From contig CANCYO010000005.1 of the NCBI GenBank assembly GCA_947382415.1, forward strand, positions 25,685 to 89,684: 64,000 bases of DNA, in the 5' to 3' direction. The notes below the pieces were generated by a model that worked only from the letters and a program-made list of their open reading frames with translations, did no database searches and was not told where the DNA came from. This document shows, piece after piece, positions 34,224-42,728 of the stretch (within the stretch, counting starts at the first letter, position 1; each line of letters starts with the position of its first letter). Source of the stretch: an uncultured Lachnospiraceae bacterium. GTDB lineage: Bacteria > Bacillota > Clostridia > Lachnospirales > Lachnospiraceae. The translations under genes and the position numbers were made by a program.

Positions 34224-35280
34224 AAACAATTATCACGATGAACAGAACAAAAATAATATTCTGAAGATGCGGGAAGTGCTAAATACGCTGCCCGGTTTCT
34301 GCAAGACTTTTTTCCGTGGAATCGAGGAATACACATCCACCAGGACCAGACTGGCTTACGCCTATGACATTCGCCTCTTTTTTGAGTTTTTACACGAGAA
34401 AAATGCCGTCTGCGCCAAATTAGAGATTGAGCAATATCCTCTCTCGCTGCTGGACGATATCACGCGTCTGGACATAGAGGAGTATTTGGAATATCTGACC
34501 TTATATCAAAAGGACGGCCGGGAAATAACCAACGATGAGCGCGGAAAAGCCAGAAAGCTTGCATCCCTCAGAAGCTTTTACAATTATTTTTATCAAAACG
34601 AAATGATCGAAAATAATCCTGCCGCTCTGGTGCCTCTGCCTAAACGCCCCGAGAAAGAGATCATCCGTCTGGAGCCAAATGAAGTAGCTGTTTTGCTGGA
34701 TCAGGTGGAAGCCGGCGACAAACTTACCGAGAAAGAACTGGAATACCACAAAAAGACGAAACTGAGAGACGTAGCGCTTCTGACACTGCTGCTTGGAACG
34801 GGAATCCGCGTATCTGAATGCGTGGGCATCGATATGAGCGATGTCAATTTTGACGAGGGAGGGATTAAAATACGGCGTAAAGGCGGTTATGAGACGATCA
34901 TTTACTTCGGCGAGGAAGTGGAAAACGCTCTGTTAGACTACTGGGAAGAACGGGAACGTATCATCCCTGCCGAGGGACATGAGAACGCACTTTTCCTCTC
35001 CCTGCAGAACAGAAGAATGGCGGTGCGCTCCGTGGAAAATCTCGTCAAAAAGTATGCCTCCCGTGTGACCAGCCTGAAAAAAATAACGCCTCACAAGCTG
35101 CGCAGTACCTATGGCACCAATTTATATAAAGAGACCGGTGATATCTATCTGGTAGCTGATGTTCTGGGACATAAGGATGTCAATACAACCAGAAAGCATT
35201 ATGCCGCCATGGAACAGGAACGCCGCAGGCGGGCTGCTAATGCGGTACATTTGCGCGAAAACACAGAGTTTCCCAACTAA
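34207..35280 (+). CDS. XerC/XerD-like tyrosine recombinase
   Basis: 357 residues if it starts at GTG 34207; an ATG at 34267 is the alternative, without a good ribosome binding site. The N-terminal SAM-like domain reads 'TRTRLAYAYDIRLFFEFLHE'. The catalytic set is complete: Arg in 'LGTGIRVSECVGID', Lys in 'RRKGGYE', His and Arg in 'TPHKLRSTYGT', His in 'VLGHKDVNTT' and the nucleophile Tyr in 'TRKHYAAM'. No phage or transposon genes surround it, so a housekeeping Xer-type function is likelier than an integrase. It overlaps ttcA upstream and the convergent EAL gene by four bases. No dif site was recognised. Confidence 0.8.
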   Translation: MAVLNKNNYHDEQNKNNILKMREVLNTLPGFCKTFFRGIEEYTSTRTRLAYAYDIRLFFEFLHEKNAVCAKLEIEQYPLSLLDDITRLDIEEYLEYLTLYQKDGREITNDERGKARKLASLRSFYNYFYQNEMIENNPAALVPLPKRPEKEIIRLEPNEVAVLLDQVEAGDKLTEKELEYHKKTKLRDVALLTLLLGTGIRVSECVGIDMSDVNFDEGGIKIRRKGGYETIIYFGEEVENALLDYWEERERIIPAEGHENALFLSLQNRRMAVRSVENLVKKYASRVTSLKKITPHKLRSTYGTNLYKETGDIYLVADVLGHKDVNTTRKHYAAMEQERRRRAANAVHLRENTEFPN

Positions 35281-37187
35281 GCTGAAACCGGCTGTGATAC
35301 AAATTGCAGAAATTCGTCTCCCGGCAATGGCTTGGAAAAATAATATCCCTGTATATACTCTATACCCAGCGCTACGATTGCCTCCATCTGCTCTTTTGTC
35401 TCCACGCCCTCCGACACGATCTCCAATTGCATATCATGTATCATATGCATGGCCGCCTCCATGACAAATTTTGCCTTCTGGTTAGCAAAATAGGCCTGAC
35501 TCATATCGCGGTCAAATTTGACGATGGACACCGGCATATTTACAATATAATTCAGATTGCTCTCTCCGTTACCGAAGTCATCCAGCGAGAATTTAACGCC
35601 GTAATCAATCAGGATCTGCATATTGTCCAGCAGACTGTTTCGGGTCAGTATGGATGCGGATTCCGTGATCTCCAGATTAATACAGGAGGGATCTATATCA
35701 TATTTTTTCATAATTGAAATGTACATATCGGAAAACTTTGTATCTTCGCATTGCCTGACGGACAAATTTACTTCCACATATTTGATCCCATAACGCTCTC
35801 TCAATTGATTTGTTTTGATAAAAGCGCAGGTTTTATCAAAAACAATCTCACCGATCCGTGAAATAAGACCGTTATTCTCTGCTACCGGAATAAACCGCCC
35901 CGGCGGAACAATACTTCCATCTTTATTCCGAATGCGCACCAGCGCCTCAGCGGAAACAAAACGTCCCTGCTTTGTGGAATAAATGGGCTGATAAAACACT
36001 TCAATCCTGTCCTCTTCAATAGCCCTGCGAATCAGTATCTCTGTCTCTTCTCTCTCCTTGTATTGCGTAATTTTTACCTCGTCCAGATAAATGCTGTTTT
36101 CCTCAGGATTCTCCCGTTTACCGACCCTGAAATGGCGCAGCATCTGAAATACTTCTTCGACATTTCTAAGCATTGAAGAATCTGGCAGCATTACATAACA
36201 GGGCGATATCTTTATCTGTCCCTCTTCCCCGTTTTCCTTTCCCAGAGCCTCTATATAACCTTTGACATCCTGGTATATTTCATGCATATGGCTCTCATCT
36301 GCAGTGAGATATACCAGCTCACGCTCCAGCGTTTTAAAAAGCTTAACACCTTTCAATTTTTCCGAATAGCGCACTATACTCCGAAGAGTCATATCCATTC
36401 GCAGGCCATTGCCGTCAGTTCCCACAGCCGCCGTATCGTTCAAAGCCAGAAGCATTGCGGAAAACACTTCTTTCTTTTCATACAGAAGTCTGGCATACTC
36501 CCCTAAGGCATGCGCGTTGTATGCACCTGTCTCCCTGTCCAGATTGGCCTCCGGGTTCTCCAATTCAAAAAACAGGATGATCATACCAAGCACGGAGGCG
36601 AAACCGACCAACAATAAATTAGCGTTCAAAAACTGTGTCACCGCGGCGATAATCCAGATAAACATCCATATGATAATGGCCCGTCTCCTCTTGGGGTTCA
36701 TCTTTGCCCCCTTCACTCCGACTTTATAAAGAGTTGCAATCACAAAGAGAAGCGCAAACACATAAGTTGTTATACAACTTGGGCCATATGTATAGACAAC
36801 ATCGCCTTCCAGATAATAATGAATCGGCAGTATGTAAATAAGTACCGTTCCCGTCAAAACGATCACCGTATAGATTCTGTTCTTCTTTCTCTGTTCTGCC
36901 CTCGTTTCTTTGAAATCGGTACCGGAATAGATCAGCCCCCAATATCCCACCCAGATCAGAGATACGATATAAGTCTTACAGATAAATGCCAAAAGGAATT
37001 CAGGTATCAACTCACGATAATTGATAGCTACAATAGAAGTTATATCCATGACAACACAGAAGGTCGTCATACCCATGGTAATTAAGAATAATTTTTCAGA
37101 CTCCAGTCCCAGGGGTTTTTGTCTCAATGAAAAATACCATAGTAATATCAAAATCGCAATGCCACAGCACTGAACTGTTATATTCAT
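35277..37187 (-). CDS. Membrane EAL-domain c-di-GMP phosphodiesterase with degenerate GGDEF
   Basis: 636 residues. About seven membrane segments occupy residues 1-215. A GGDEF-like region (about 225-370) lacks the GGDEF signature, so it should not make c-di-GMP. The EAL domain (about 385-630) keeps the catalytic residues: 'EALVRIRNKDG', Asn in 'VEVNLSVRQ', Glu in 'NLEITESA', the pair in 'LDDFGNGESNLNYI', Lys in 'VKFDRDM', 'VSEGVET' and 'QGYYFSKP'. It probably hydrolyses c-di-GMP to pGpG in response to a membrane signal. AGAAGGAT precedes the ATG. It could oppose the two GGDEF proteins at 55-58.7 kb. Confidence 0.9.
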   Translation of the reverse strand: MNITVQCCGIAILILLWYFSLRQKPLGLESEKLFLITMGMTTFCVVMDITSIVAINYRELIPEFLLAFICKTYIVSLIWVGYWGLIYSGTDFKETRAEQRKKNRIYTVIVLTGTVLIYILPIHYYLEGDVVYTYGPSCITTYVFALLFVIATLYKVGVKGAKMNPKRRRAIIIWMFIWIIAAVTQFLNANLLLVGFASVLGMIILFFELENPEANLDRETGAYNAHALGEYARLLYEKKEVFSAMLLALNDTAAVGTDGNGLRMDMTLRSIVRYSEKLKGVKLFKTLERELVYLTADESHMHEIYQDVKGYIEALGKENGEEGQIKISPCYVMLPDSSMLRNVEEVFQMLRHFRVGKRENPEENSIYLDEVKITQYKEREETEILIRRAIEEDRIEVFYQPIYSTKQGRFVSAEALVRIRNKDGSIVPPGRFIPVAENNGLISRIGEIVFDKTCAFIKTNQLRERYGIKYVEVNLSVRQCEDTKFSDMYISIMKKYDIDPSCINLEITESASILTRNSLLDNMQILIDYGVKFSLDDFGNGESNLNYIVNMPVSIVKFDRDMSQAYFANQKAKFVMEAAMHMIHDMQLEIVSEGVETKEQMEAIVALGIEYIQGYYFSKPLPGDEFLQFVSQPVSA

Positions 37188-37384
37188 ATCCTTCTATCCT
37201 TTTATCCATCTTCATTCCGGTGCATTTTGCTGTCTGAATCATTATAACATTAATTTGCAGATTCGTCTCTATTAAATAAATAATATAATAATAAATATGT
37301 GGATTTTAATCTCCAAAGAAATAGACCGGAAATATATTTTGTGTTAAAATGATTAAACAGCAAAATTACGAAGGGAGGTTCATT

Positions 37385-38416
37385 ATGTTAAGAAAATTTG
37401 AGGGATTTACAAAAGGAATTAATCTGGGAGGATGGTTGTCCCAGGTCAAACCTGAGAATAGCGGTCATGATACTTTTATTACAAAGGAAGATATCCGGAC
37501 CATCAAAACCTTTGGCGTAGACCATGTAAGACTTCCGATTGATTTTGAACTTGTGGAGGATGAGGCCGGAAATGTCCGCGAAGAAGGCTACCGGTATATT
37601 GACGACTGCATCTCATGGTGTCTTGAAAATAATTTGAACCTTGTGCTCGATCTGCATAAAACAGCAGGCTATGTATTCGACGACTTTGAGTATTCGGCTG
37701 ACTTTTTTCATAATGAGGAACTTATGGACCGTTTTATCAATCTGTGGGTGAGACTGGCCAAACGGTATGGAAAATACCATAAAAATGTAGCATTTGAATT
37801 ATTAAATGAGATTGTCCGTCCCGAGGATTCTGAGGGCTGGAATGATCTTGCAGCGCGCGCAATCCGCAGGATTCGGGAGCTTGCGCCGGATACATGGATA
37901 CTTGTGGGAGGAACCAGAAATAACAGTATTGTCTCCTTAAAGGAGCTCAGAGCACCCGCAGATAAAAAGATTGTCTTTAATTTCCACTGCTATGAACCGT
38001 TGATCTTTACACATCAGGCCGCATACTGGATAGAGGGCATGCCGTCGGATTACAGGATTGATTATCCGCTCACGGTTCAGCAATGTATTGACGAGACAAA
38101 ACGTCTGGTAGACGGCAGTTTTGCATATCCCATCAGTCATCTTGCGGATATGGAGTGCAGCGCGCAGTTTTTTTGCAGTTTCTTTACGGAGGCGGTACAG
38201 ATCGCAGAAAATTATGATGTGCCGCTGTACTGCGGAGAGTATGGCGTGATCGATCAGGCAAATCCCGAAGCCGCTCTCAGATGGTATCAGGATATTCATG
38301 CCGCCTTCGAGCACTATGGTATCGGACGTGCTGTATGGACTTATAAAAAAATGGATTTTGGAATTACGGACGCTCACTACAGCCCTGTTTTTCAGGAAAT
38401 TTTAGAGAATCTGTAA
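37385..38416 (+). CDS. Glycoside hydrolase family 5 (cellulase-like), cytoplasmic
   Basis: 343 residues from the ATG after AAGGGAGG. TIM-barrel GH5 features: 'FTKGINLGGWLSQ', 'VDHVRLPIDFELVED', 'NLNLVLDLHKTAGY', the acid/base E142 in 'VAFELLNEIVRP' and the nucleophile E285 in 'PLYCGEYGVID'. There is no signal peptide, so it would act on imported oligosaccharides such as beta-glucans or glucomannan fragments. No sugar transporter or other glycosidase is nearby; it stands alone with its own weak promoter-like sequence (TAAAAT at 37345-37350). Confidence 0.9.
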   Translation: MLRKFEGFTKGINLGGWLSQVKPENSGHDTFITKEDIRTIKTFGVDHVRLPIDFELVEDEAGNVREEGYRYIDDCISWCLENNLNLVLDLHKTAGYVFDDFEYSADFFHNEELMDRFINLWVRLAKRYGKYHKNVAFELLNEIVRPEDSEGWNDLAARAIRRIRELAPDTWILVGGTRNNSIVSLKELRAPADKKIVFNFHCYEPLIFTHQAAYWIEGMPSDYRIDYPLTVQQCIDETKRLVDGSFAYPISHLADMECSAQFFCSFFTEAVQIAENYDVPLYCGEYGVIDQANPEAALRWYQDIHAAFEHYGIGRAVWTYKKMDFGITDAHYSPVFQEILENL

Positions 38417-38448
38417 AAGCAGATTTAAACAAATGTTCAACTGATGCC

Positions 38449-38871
38449 TTATCTCACAAATTCATCTGAGTAATAAGGGAAAAACAAGCGCTGTCCCGCC
38501 CGTATCTTTGAGGCGTCTTCCAGACGATTGATGCTGCAGACTTCGCTGATATAAGCTTCCTTATTGTCATACTGCTCATAGTCAATAAAGCGGTCTGCCA
38601 GCATCCACAGACTCTCGCCGCTTTTTACGGTGACACCGGTATAATATTTCAGCGGAAGCGTCTCCGAATTATTCTGGGCACTCAGAGGCAGAGAATGAAA
38701 CGATACGACACATATGGCGATCAGGCAGACAGCCAGCAAGAGGGATGCAATCTTTCTGCGCTGTCTGCGTTGTCTTCGCAGTTGCCTCTTGTATGCTCTC
38801 AGTTCACGATCCGTCATCTCATATAAATTCTTTTCCTGGAAATTCTCCTGCAAATTTTTCTGTCCTCTCAT
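38449..38871 (-). CDS. YneA-like LysM protein, probable SOS cell-division inhibitor
   Basis: 140 residues from the ATG 7 bases after GGAG; a longer frame to 38919 would run into the LexA boxes. A basic cytosolic segment ('YKRQLRRQRRQRRKI') precedes one membrane helix (about 41-64), then an extracellular LysM-type domain ('TVKSGESLWMLADRFIDYEQ' to 'IRAGQRLFFPYY'). In B. subtilis yneA is divergent from lexA, is LexA-repressed and blocks division after DNA damage. The same divergence, size and architecture plus five LexA-like sites upstream make this assignment likely, though the sequence itself is weakly conserved. Confidence 0.78.
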   Translation of the reverse strand: MRGQKNLQENFQEKNLYEMTDRELRAYKRQLRRQRRQRRKIASLLLAVCLIAICVVSFHSLPLSAQNNSETLPLKYYTGVTVKSGESLWMLADRFIDYEQYDNKEAYISEVCSINRLEDASKIRAGQRLFFPYYSDEFVR

Positions 38872-38902
38872 AACTGTGCTCCATTCCGGCTCTATCCCTA
38901 CG

Positions 38903-39001
38903 CGAATATGCGTTCGCAAACATCTGTTCTGAGCATATTATATCGAACATATTTTCTTTTGTCAACAGAAAAATCGAACATATTTTTGGAATATATGTTT
39001 G
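38903..39001. promoter_or_regulatory. Array of five LexA-like operator sites between yneA-like gene and lexA
   Basis: Against the Firmicutes consensus CGAACATATGTTCG I count sites at 38903-38916 (CGAATATGCGTTCG), 38917-38930 (CAAACATCTGTTCT), 38944-38957 (CGAACATATTTTCT), 38975-38988 (CGAACATATTTTTG) and 38988-39001 (GGAATATATGTTTG), each with 11-12 matches of 14. The middle site sits in the yneA-like promoter, the last overlaps the lexA -35. Confidence 0.75.
38937..38965 (-). promoter_or_regulatory. Consensus promoter of the yneA-like gene, threaded by a LexA box
   Basis: TTGACA (38965-38960) and TATAAT (38942-38937) on the minus strand with a 17-base spacer, both hexamers perfect. The spacer contains the LexA-like site at 38944-38957, so repressor binding would block polymerase. 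Confidence 0.8.
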
Positions 39002-39027
39002 CTTTTTGAAGCCGACTATGATACAAT
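38999..39027 (+). promoter_or_regulatory. Promoter of lexA
   Basis: TTGCTT (38999-39004) and TACAAT (39022-39027) with a 17-base spacer; the rightmost LexA-like site ends within the -35, giving autoregulation. Confidence 0.55.
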
Positions 39028-39070
39028 GGATTCACAGGCAGGATTTGAGCCGGAAAATGGAGGTATACCT

Positions 39071-39688
39071 ATGAGCGTTGGAAAGATCACTCCCAAACAG
39101 CAGGAGATTTTAGATTATATTAAGGATGAGATTTTAAAGCGGGGCTATCCTCCCACGGTTCGTGAAATCTGCGAGACGGTTCACCTCAAATCCACCTCCT
39201 CCGTACATTCCCATCTGGAGACTCTGGAGAAAAACGGATATATCCGCCGGGATCCCACCAAGCCCCGAGCCATCGAAATCTGTGACGACAGTTTTCAGAT
39301 GGTCCGCACCGAAATGGTGAGCATTCCCATTATTGGCAATGTGGCGGCCGGACAGCCGATCTTTGCCGAAGAAAATATTCAGGACTACTTCCCTGTTCCC
39401 GCCGATATGGTGCCAAAAGGAGACTCCTTCATTTTGAATGTACGCGGTGATTCCATGATAAACGCCGGTATTTTAAACGGCGACCGCATCTTCGTACACG
39501 CCTGCAATACTGCTGTCAACGGCTCCATCGTGGTTGCACTGATAGAGGATTCCGCTACCGTGAAAACTTTTTATCGCGAAAACGGACATGTACGTCTGCA
39601 GCCGGAAAATGATTCCATGGATCCCATCATTGTGGATGACTGCCAGATCTTAGGTACGGTGTACGGTGTATTCCGGTTTTACAAATAA
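39071..39688 (+). CDS. lexA: LexA SOS repressor
   Basis: 205 residues from the ATG after GGAGG; the longer frame to 38999 starts in the operators. Winged-helix DNA-binding domain at 1-70 ('ITPKQQEILDYIKDEILKRG', 'STSSVHSHLETLEKNGYI'). The self-cleavage bond is A93-G94 in 'GNVAAGQPI'; the catalytic dyad is S128 ('VRGDSMINAGI') and K165 ('SATVKTFYRE'). It represses SOS genes until RecA filaments trigger autocleavage. Divergent from the yneA-like gene with shared operators; convergent with the McrB-like gene. Confidence 0.96.
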   Translation: MSVGKITPKQQEILDYIKDEILKRGYPPTVREICETVHLKSTSSVHSHLETLEKNGYIRRDPTKPRAIEICDDSFQMVRTEMVSIPIIGNVAAGQPIFAEENIQDYFPVPADMVPKGDSFILNVRGDSMINAGILNGDRIFVHACNTAVNGSIVVALIEDSATVKTFYRENGHVRLQPENDSMDPIIVDDCQILGTVYGVFRFYK

Positions 39689-39721
39689 GATTCGGGCCGA
39701 GAACTTTTCTGTAAAATTAAA

Positions 39722-39751
39722 AAGGCCGTTTCCCATTCCTGAAACGGCCTT
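39722..39751 (-). terminator. Intrinsic terminator after the McrB-like gene
   Basis: AAGGCCGTTTC and GAAACGGCCTT form an 11-bp stem with an 8-base loop; on the minus strand the stem is followed by a T-rich run (CTTTTTAATTTT). It also ends lexA from the other side, with a weaker U-tract. Confidence 0.75.
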
Positions 39752-39816
39752 CACATTATCTATATCATTTCATCTAAATCATTTCATTTGTATCATTTTA
39801 TATATCACTTCAAATA

Positions 39817-41226
39817 TCATTTCAACAGTCCGAACAAATCCTCTCCCAATTCCAGATATTTCAGATAGATATCCTCATAGGAATCCGGCATATAGTGTCC
39901 GGAATAGGTAAATACGTCCTGCTTGAGATAAAAGACGACTTTATTAATAAAGTTTTCCCGGCGGCTCAATTCCTCATCAGAGACAAAGAATGGTCCCAGC
40001 TTCTTGTTTTCCGGAATCTTTGCAAGCTCCGGACGATCCTTTGAGATCGCCTCAAGGTTCAGCATATCGATGATACGATTTACCAGCATGGCAAAGGTAG
40101 GCCAGTTACGCCTGAGCTTTCCCGCGCGGGAGAGCGTCTGCACATAACTCTCCAGCGGCGTTCCCGTAAAGAGGGCCGTCAGCGGCATTCTCCCGGAAAA
40201 AGTATTGTATTCTCTGGACCATCGCTCCGGCATATCGTCAAAACTGATTCTGACATACTCCAGTTTAAAGCGGCGTTTAAAAGCACTGTCCAGCACGAAA
40301 ATATTGTCGTCCGCCGTATTCATGGTTGCAAGAATATTGAAGTTTGCGGGAAGCCATATCCTTCCCTCATAAAACAGTTTCTTCAGTCCCGGATCTCTGG
40401 AAAAATAAGAAGAGACATCGACATTCTGTACGGCATACTCGGACTTTCCGTTTTCCTGCCGGTCCAGAAGCTGGAACAGATCGCCGAATATTGCAGGCGC
40501 GTTTCCACGGTTGATCTCCTCGATCACCAGATAATATTTATCAGACGGATGAGAAAAAGCCTCTTTTAAGAGTGAGGTAAACGGTCCCGCAGAGTACACA
40601 TAATCCAAAGGTTTATCCAGAGAGATCAGCGGCTTGATAGAACCAACAAAATCTTCATACGTATAGGTGGGATGAAAGATCAGGCGCTTACAGTGGGCGT
40701 CTCTCTCCTGTTTATCCGGATATTCGGTCTCCAGAATCTGGCGCACCGTATAGGATTTGCCTGTGCCGGGCGCACCGTAATAAATGCACTGCACGGGCTT
40801 CATAGGCACCTCCACATAGCGGAAATCCACGCCCCTGTCCTCGCTGTAGTCCGTATTGGAGGCAGTCTGATGCTTGAGATAAAAGGGCGCCTCTATATCG
40901 GGGGCAACACCCTGCATCCCCTTGCTCAGGAATACCTGATAGAGCTTTAAAGCAACGCCGAAGGTTCCGTTTCCATTCTCCTGATTAACCTGATTATAAT
41001 CCGGCGCAGCAAGAAGCCTGGCATAAATCCTCTCAAACTCTTCGCTTTCACCGATTGCAAACATATTTCCGGCCACCGGTGGAACCATTTTGTGGCAGGC
41101 GGTTCTCAATGCATAGCTATACGCAATAATCGCATTGTCCGTATATCTGCGCATGCCGTTCTCAGTCATCTGCCTGCGCATCCACTCGCGAAAGATCCGT
41201 TCCTGTTCGGACGGCGTATTATTCAT
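39817..41226 (-). CDS. McrB-type AAA+ ATPase/GTPase, orphan
   Basis: 469 residues from the ATG 6 bases after AGGAG. Walker A is GAPGTGKS at 151-158; Walker B is 'YLVIEEINRGNAPAIFGDLF' near 233; the McrB-specific sensor segment 'MNTADDNIFVLDSAFKRRF' is at 302-320, where the classical MNTADRS reads MNTADDN. The first 140 residues are a helical domain that I do not recognise. McrB normally binds modified DNA and drives the McrC nuclease; no mcrC is present on either side. The neighbours are lexA and a kinase-like gene, so a stress-related or standalone function is possible. Confidence 0.83.
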   Translation of the reverse strand: MNNTPSEQERIFREWMRRQMTENGMRRYTDNAIIAYSYALRTACHKMVPPVAGNMFAIGESEEFERIYARLLAAPDYNQVNQENGNGTFGVALKLYQVFLSKGMQGVAPDIEAPFYLKHQTASNTDYSEDRGVDFRYVEVPMKPVQCIYYGAPGTGKSYTVRQILETEYPDKQERDAHCKRLIFHPTYTYEDFVGSIKPLISLDKPLDYVYSAGPFTSLLKEAFSHPSDKYYLVIEEINRGNAPAIFGDLFQLLDRQENGKSEYAVQNVDVSSYFSRDPGLKKLFYEGRIWLPANFNILATMNTADDNIFVLDSAFKRRFKLEYVRISFDDMPERWSREYNTFSGRMPLTALFTGTPLESYVQTLSRAGKLRRNWPTFAMLVNRIIDMLNLEAISKDRPELAKIPENKKLGPFFVSDEELSRRENFINKVVFYLKQDVFTYSGHYMPDSYEDIYLKYLELGEDLFGLLK

Positions 41227-41309
41227 GGCAGTCTCCTCACTCAAACCATATATTCTTTCTGACGAAATTCCTTATGATCAGACCGTATATGCTTCCGGCA
41301 AAATACTCC

Positions 41310-41933
41310 TCACTGGAACCGCACTTTCATATAGGCTATGATCTCTTCCACACAGCGCTCAAATCCCAGCTTTGAGCTGTCCAGACACAGATCATAATTG
41401 CGGGCGTCCGTCCACTCCCTGCCGGTATGGTATTTATAATAATCCGCCCTGCGTTTGTCCGTCTTTGCGATAAAGCGCTCCAGCTCCCTGTCGCTCATGC
41501 TGTGCTTCTCTCTTGCTTTCTTCATGCAAAAATCATGGGGCGCATGGACAAAGACACTGAGCACATTATCGTAATCCTTCAGCACATAGTCCGCGCATCT
41601 TCCCATGATGACACAGGACTCCTCCTCCGCCAGCGTCCGGATGATCTTGGCCTGATAGTTAAACAGATTGTCATTGGAAGTAAAATCATCGCTCTCGGGA
41701 GGAAGCAGTTCCCCGCTGTAAACATTTTTGGCAATACGGAACAGACTGGTGTTTTTCAGCTTCTCGTCCGCATTGACAAACAAGGCCTCATTGATTCCGC
41801 TGTCATCGCTGGCCAGCTTCATCAGCTCCTTGTCGTAATAATGGATGTTCAGCTTTTGGGCAAGCATCTCTCCCACCGTTCTGCCGCCGCTTCCATACTG
41901 TCTTGCAATGGTAATCACAATATTTTTCTGCAT
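41310..41933 (-). CDS. Cytidylate-kinase-like family protein (Cytidylate_kin2)
   Basis: 207 residues. It begins 'MQKNIVITIARQYGSGGRTV', the P-loop-like start of the Cytidylate_kin2 family, followed by 'HYYDKELMKLASDDSGI', 'CVIMGRCADYVLKDYDNVLS' and 'DKRRADYYKYHTGREWTDAR', 'YDLCLDSSKLG'. The loop lacks the canonical GKS/T of a kinase P-loop, so catalytic activity on CMP is unproven. A close paralogue is at 58737-59366. The start at 41933 is 5 bases after AGGA. It stands at the end of the leftward liv region but has no clear terminator between. Confidence 0.83.
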   Translation of the reverse strand: MQKNIVITIARQYGSGGRTVGEMLAQKLNIHYYDKELMKLASDDSGINEALFVNADEKLKNTSLFRIAKNVYSGELLPPESDDFTSNDNLFNYQAKIIRTLAEEESCVIMGRCADYVLKDYDNVLSVFVHAPHDFCMKKAREKHSMSDRELERFIAKTDKRRADYYKYHTGREWTDARNYDLCLDSSKLGFERCVEEIIAYMKVRFQ

Positions 41934-41982
41934 AATCATCCTCATTTCCGCGCTGTTTTGCGCTTCTTATATGGATATATAA

Positions 41983-42696
41983 TCACTCGCCCAGATATGC
42001 CTTCCTGATGGAGTCATTCTGTAAAAGCTCCGCTGCATTACCCTCCAGCACAATGCGTCCTGTCTCCAGCACATAAGCTCTGTCTGCGATAGAAAGCGCC
42101 TTTTTGGCATTCTGTTCCACCAGAAGCACTGTTGTGCCGCCCTTGCTCACTTCCTGAATGATATCAAAAATCTCATTTACAAAAATGGGAGACAGTCCCA
42201 TGGAAGGTTCATCCATCAGAATGATTTTGGGATGACTCATCAACGCTCTGCCCATGGCAAGCATCTGCTGTTCGCCGCCGCTTAAAGTTCCTGCAAGCTG
42301 ATTCTGACGCTCCTCGAGACGGGGAAACCGCAGAAACACATTTTCCAGCGTCTGACGGATCTCCTCCTTATTCTTTCTGGTATAAGCGCCCATCTTCAGA
42401 TTCTGAAGGACTGTGAGCTGGGCAAACACTCTCCTGCCTTCCGGCACATGAGCCATGCCCATTGACACAATTTTATGTCCCGGAACTTTGGTGATATCCT
42501 GTCCCTCGAACAGGACGCTTCCGCTCTTGGGGCTGAGCAGACCTGAAATCGTGTGCAGAATGGTAGTCTTACCTGCTCCGTTTGCACCGATAAGCGCAAT
42601 GACCTCCCCCTGATTTACATGGAAGGATACGCCCTTTATGGCCTGAATCATGCCATAGTATACTTCAATGTCCTTAACTTCCATCATCATAGACAT
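41983..42696 (-). CDS. livF: Branched-chain amino acid ABC transporter ATPase LivF
   Basis: 237 residues from the ATG preceded by GAGAGGTAAT. ABC ATPase with Walker A 'LIGANGAGKTTILHTISGLL', signature 'LSGGEQQMLAMGRALMSHPK' and Walker B 'IILMDEPSMGLSPIFVNEIF'. 'MSMGMAHVPEGRRVFAQLTV'-type wording is specific to LivF. Last gene of livKHMGF; energises uptake of Leu/Ile/Val or related amino acids together with LivG. Confidence 0.94.
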   Translation of the reverse strand: MSMMMEVKDIEVYYGMIQAIKGVSFHVNQGEVIALIGANGAGKTTILHTISGLLSPKSGSVLFEGQDITKVPGHKIVSMGMAHVPEGRRVFAQLTVLQNLKMGAYTRKNKEEIRQTLENVFLRFPRLEERQNQLAGTLSGGEQQMLAMGRALMSHPKIILMDEPSMGLSPIFVNEIFDIIQEVSKGGTTVLLVEQNAKKALSIADRAYVLETGRIVLEGNAAELLQNDSIRKAYLGE

Positions 42697-42728
42697 ATTA
42701 CCTCTCGCTCCTCTGCTCTTTTGGTCTG

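Noticed and set aside
34207..35280. Prophage or integrative element marked by the tyrosine recombinase
   Set aside because: No phage, conjugation or relaxase genes and no flanking attachment repeats are visible; neighbours are core genes.
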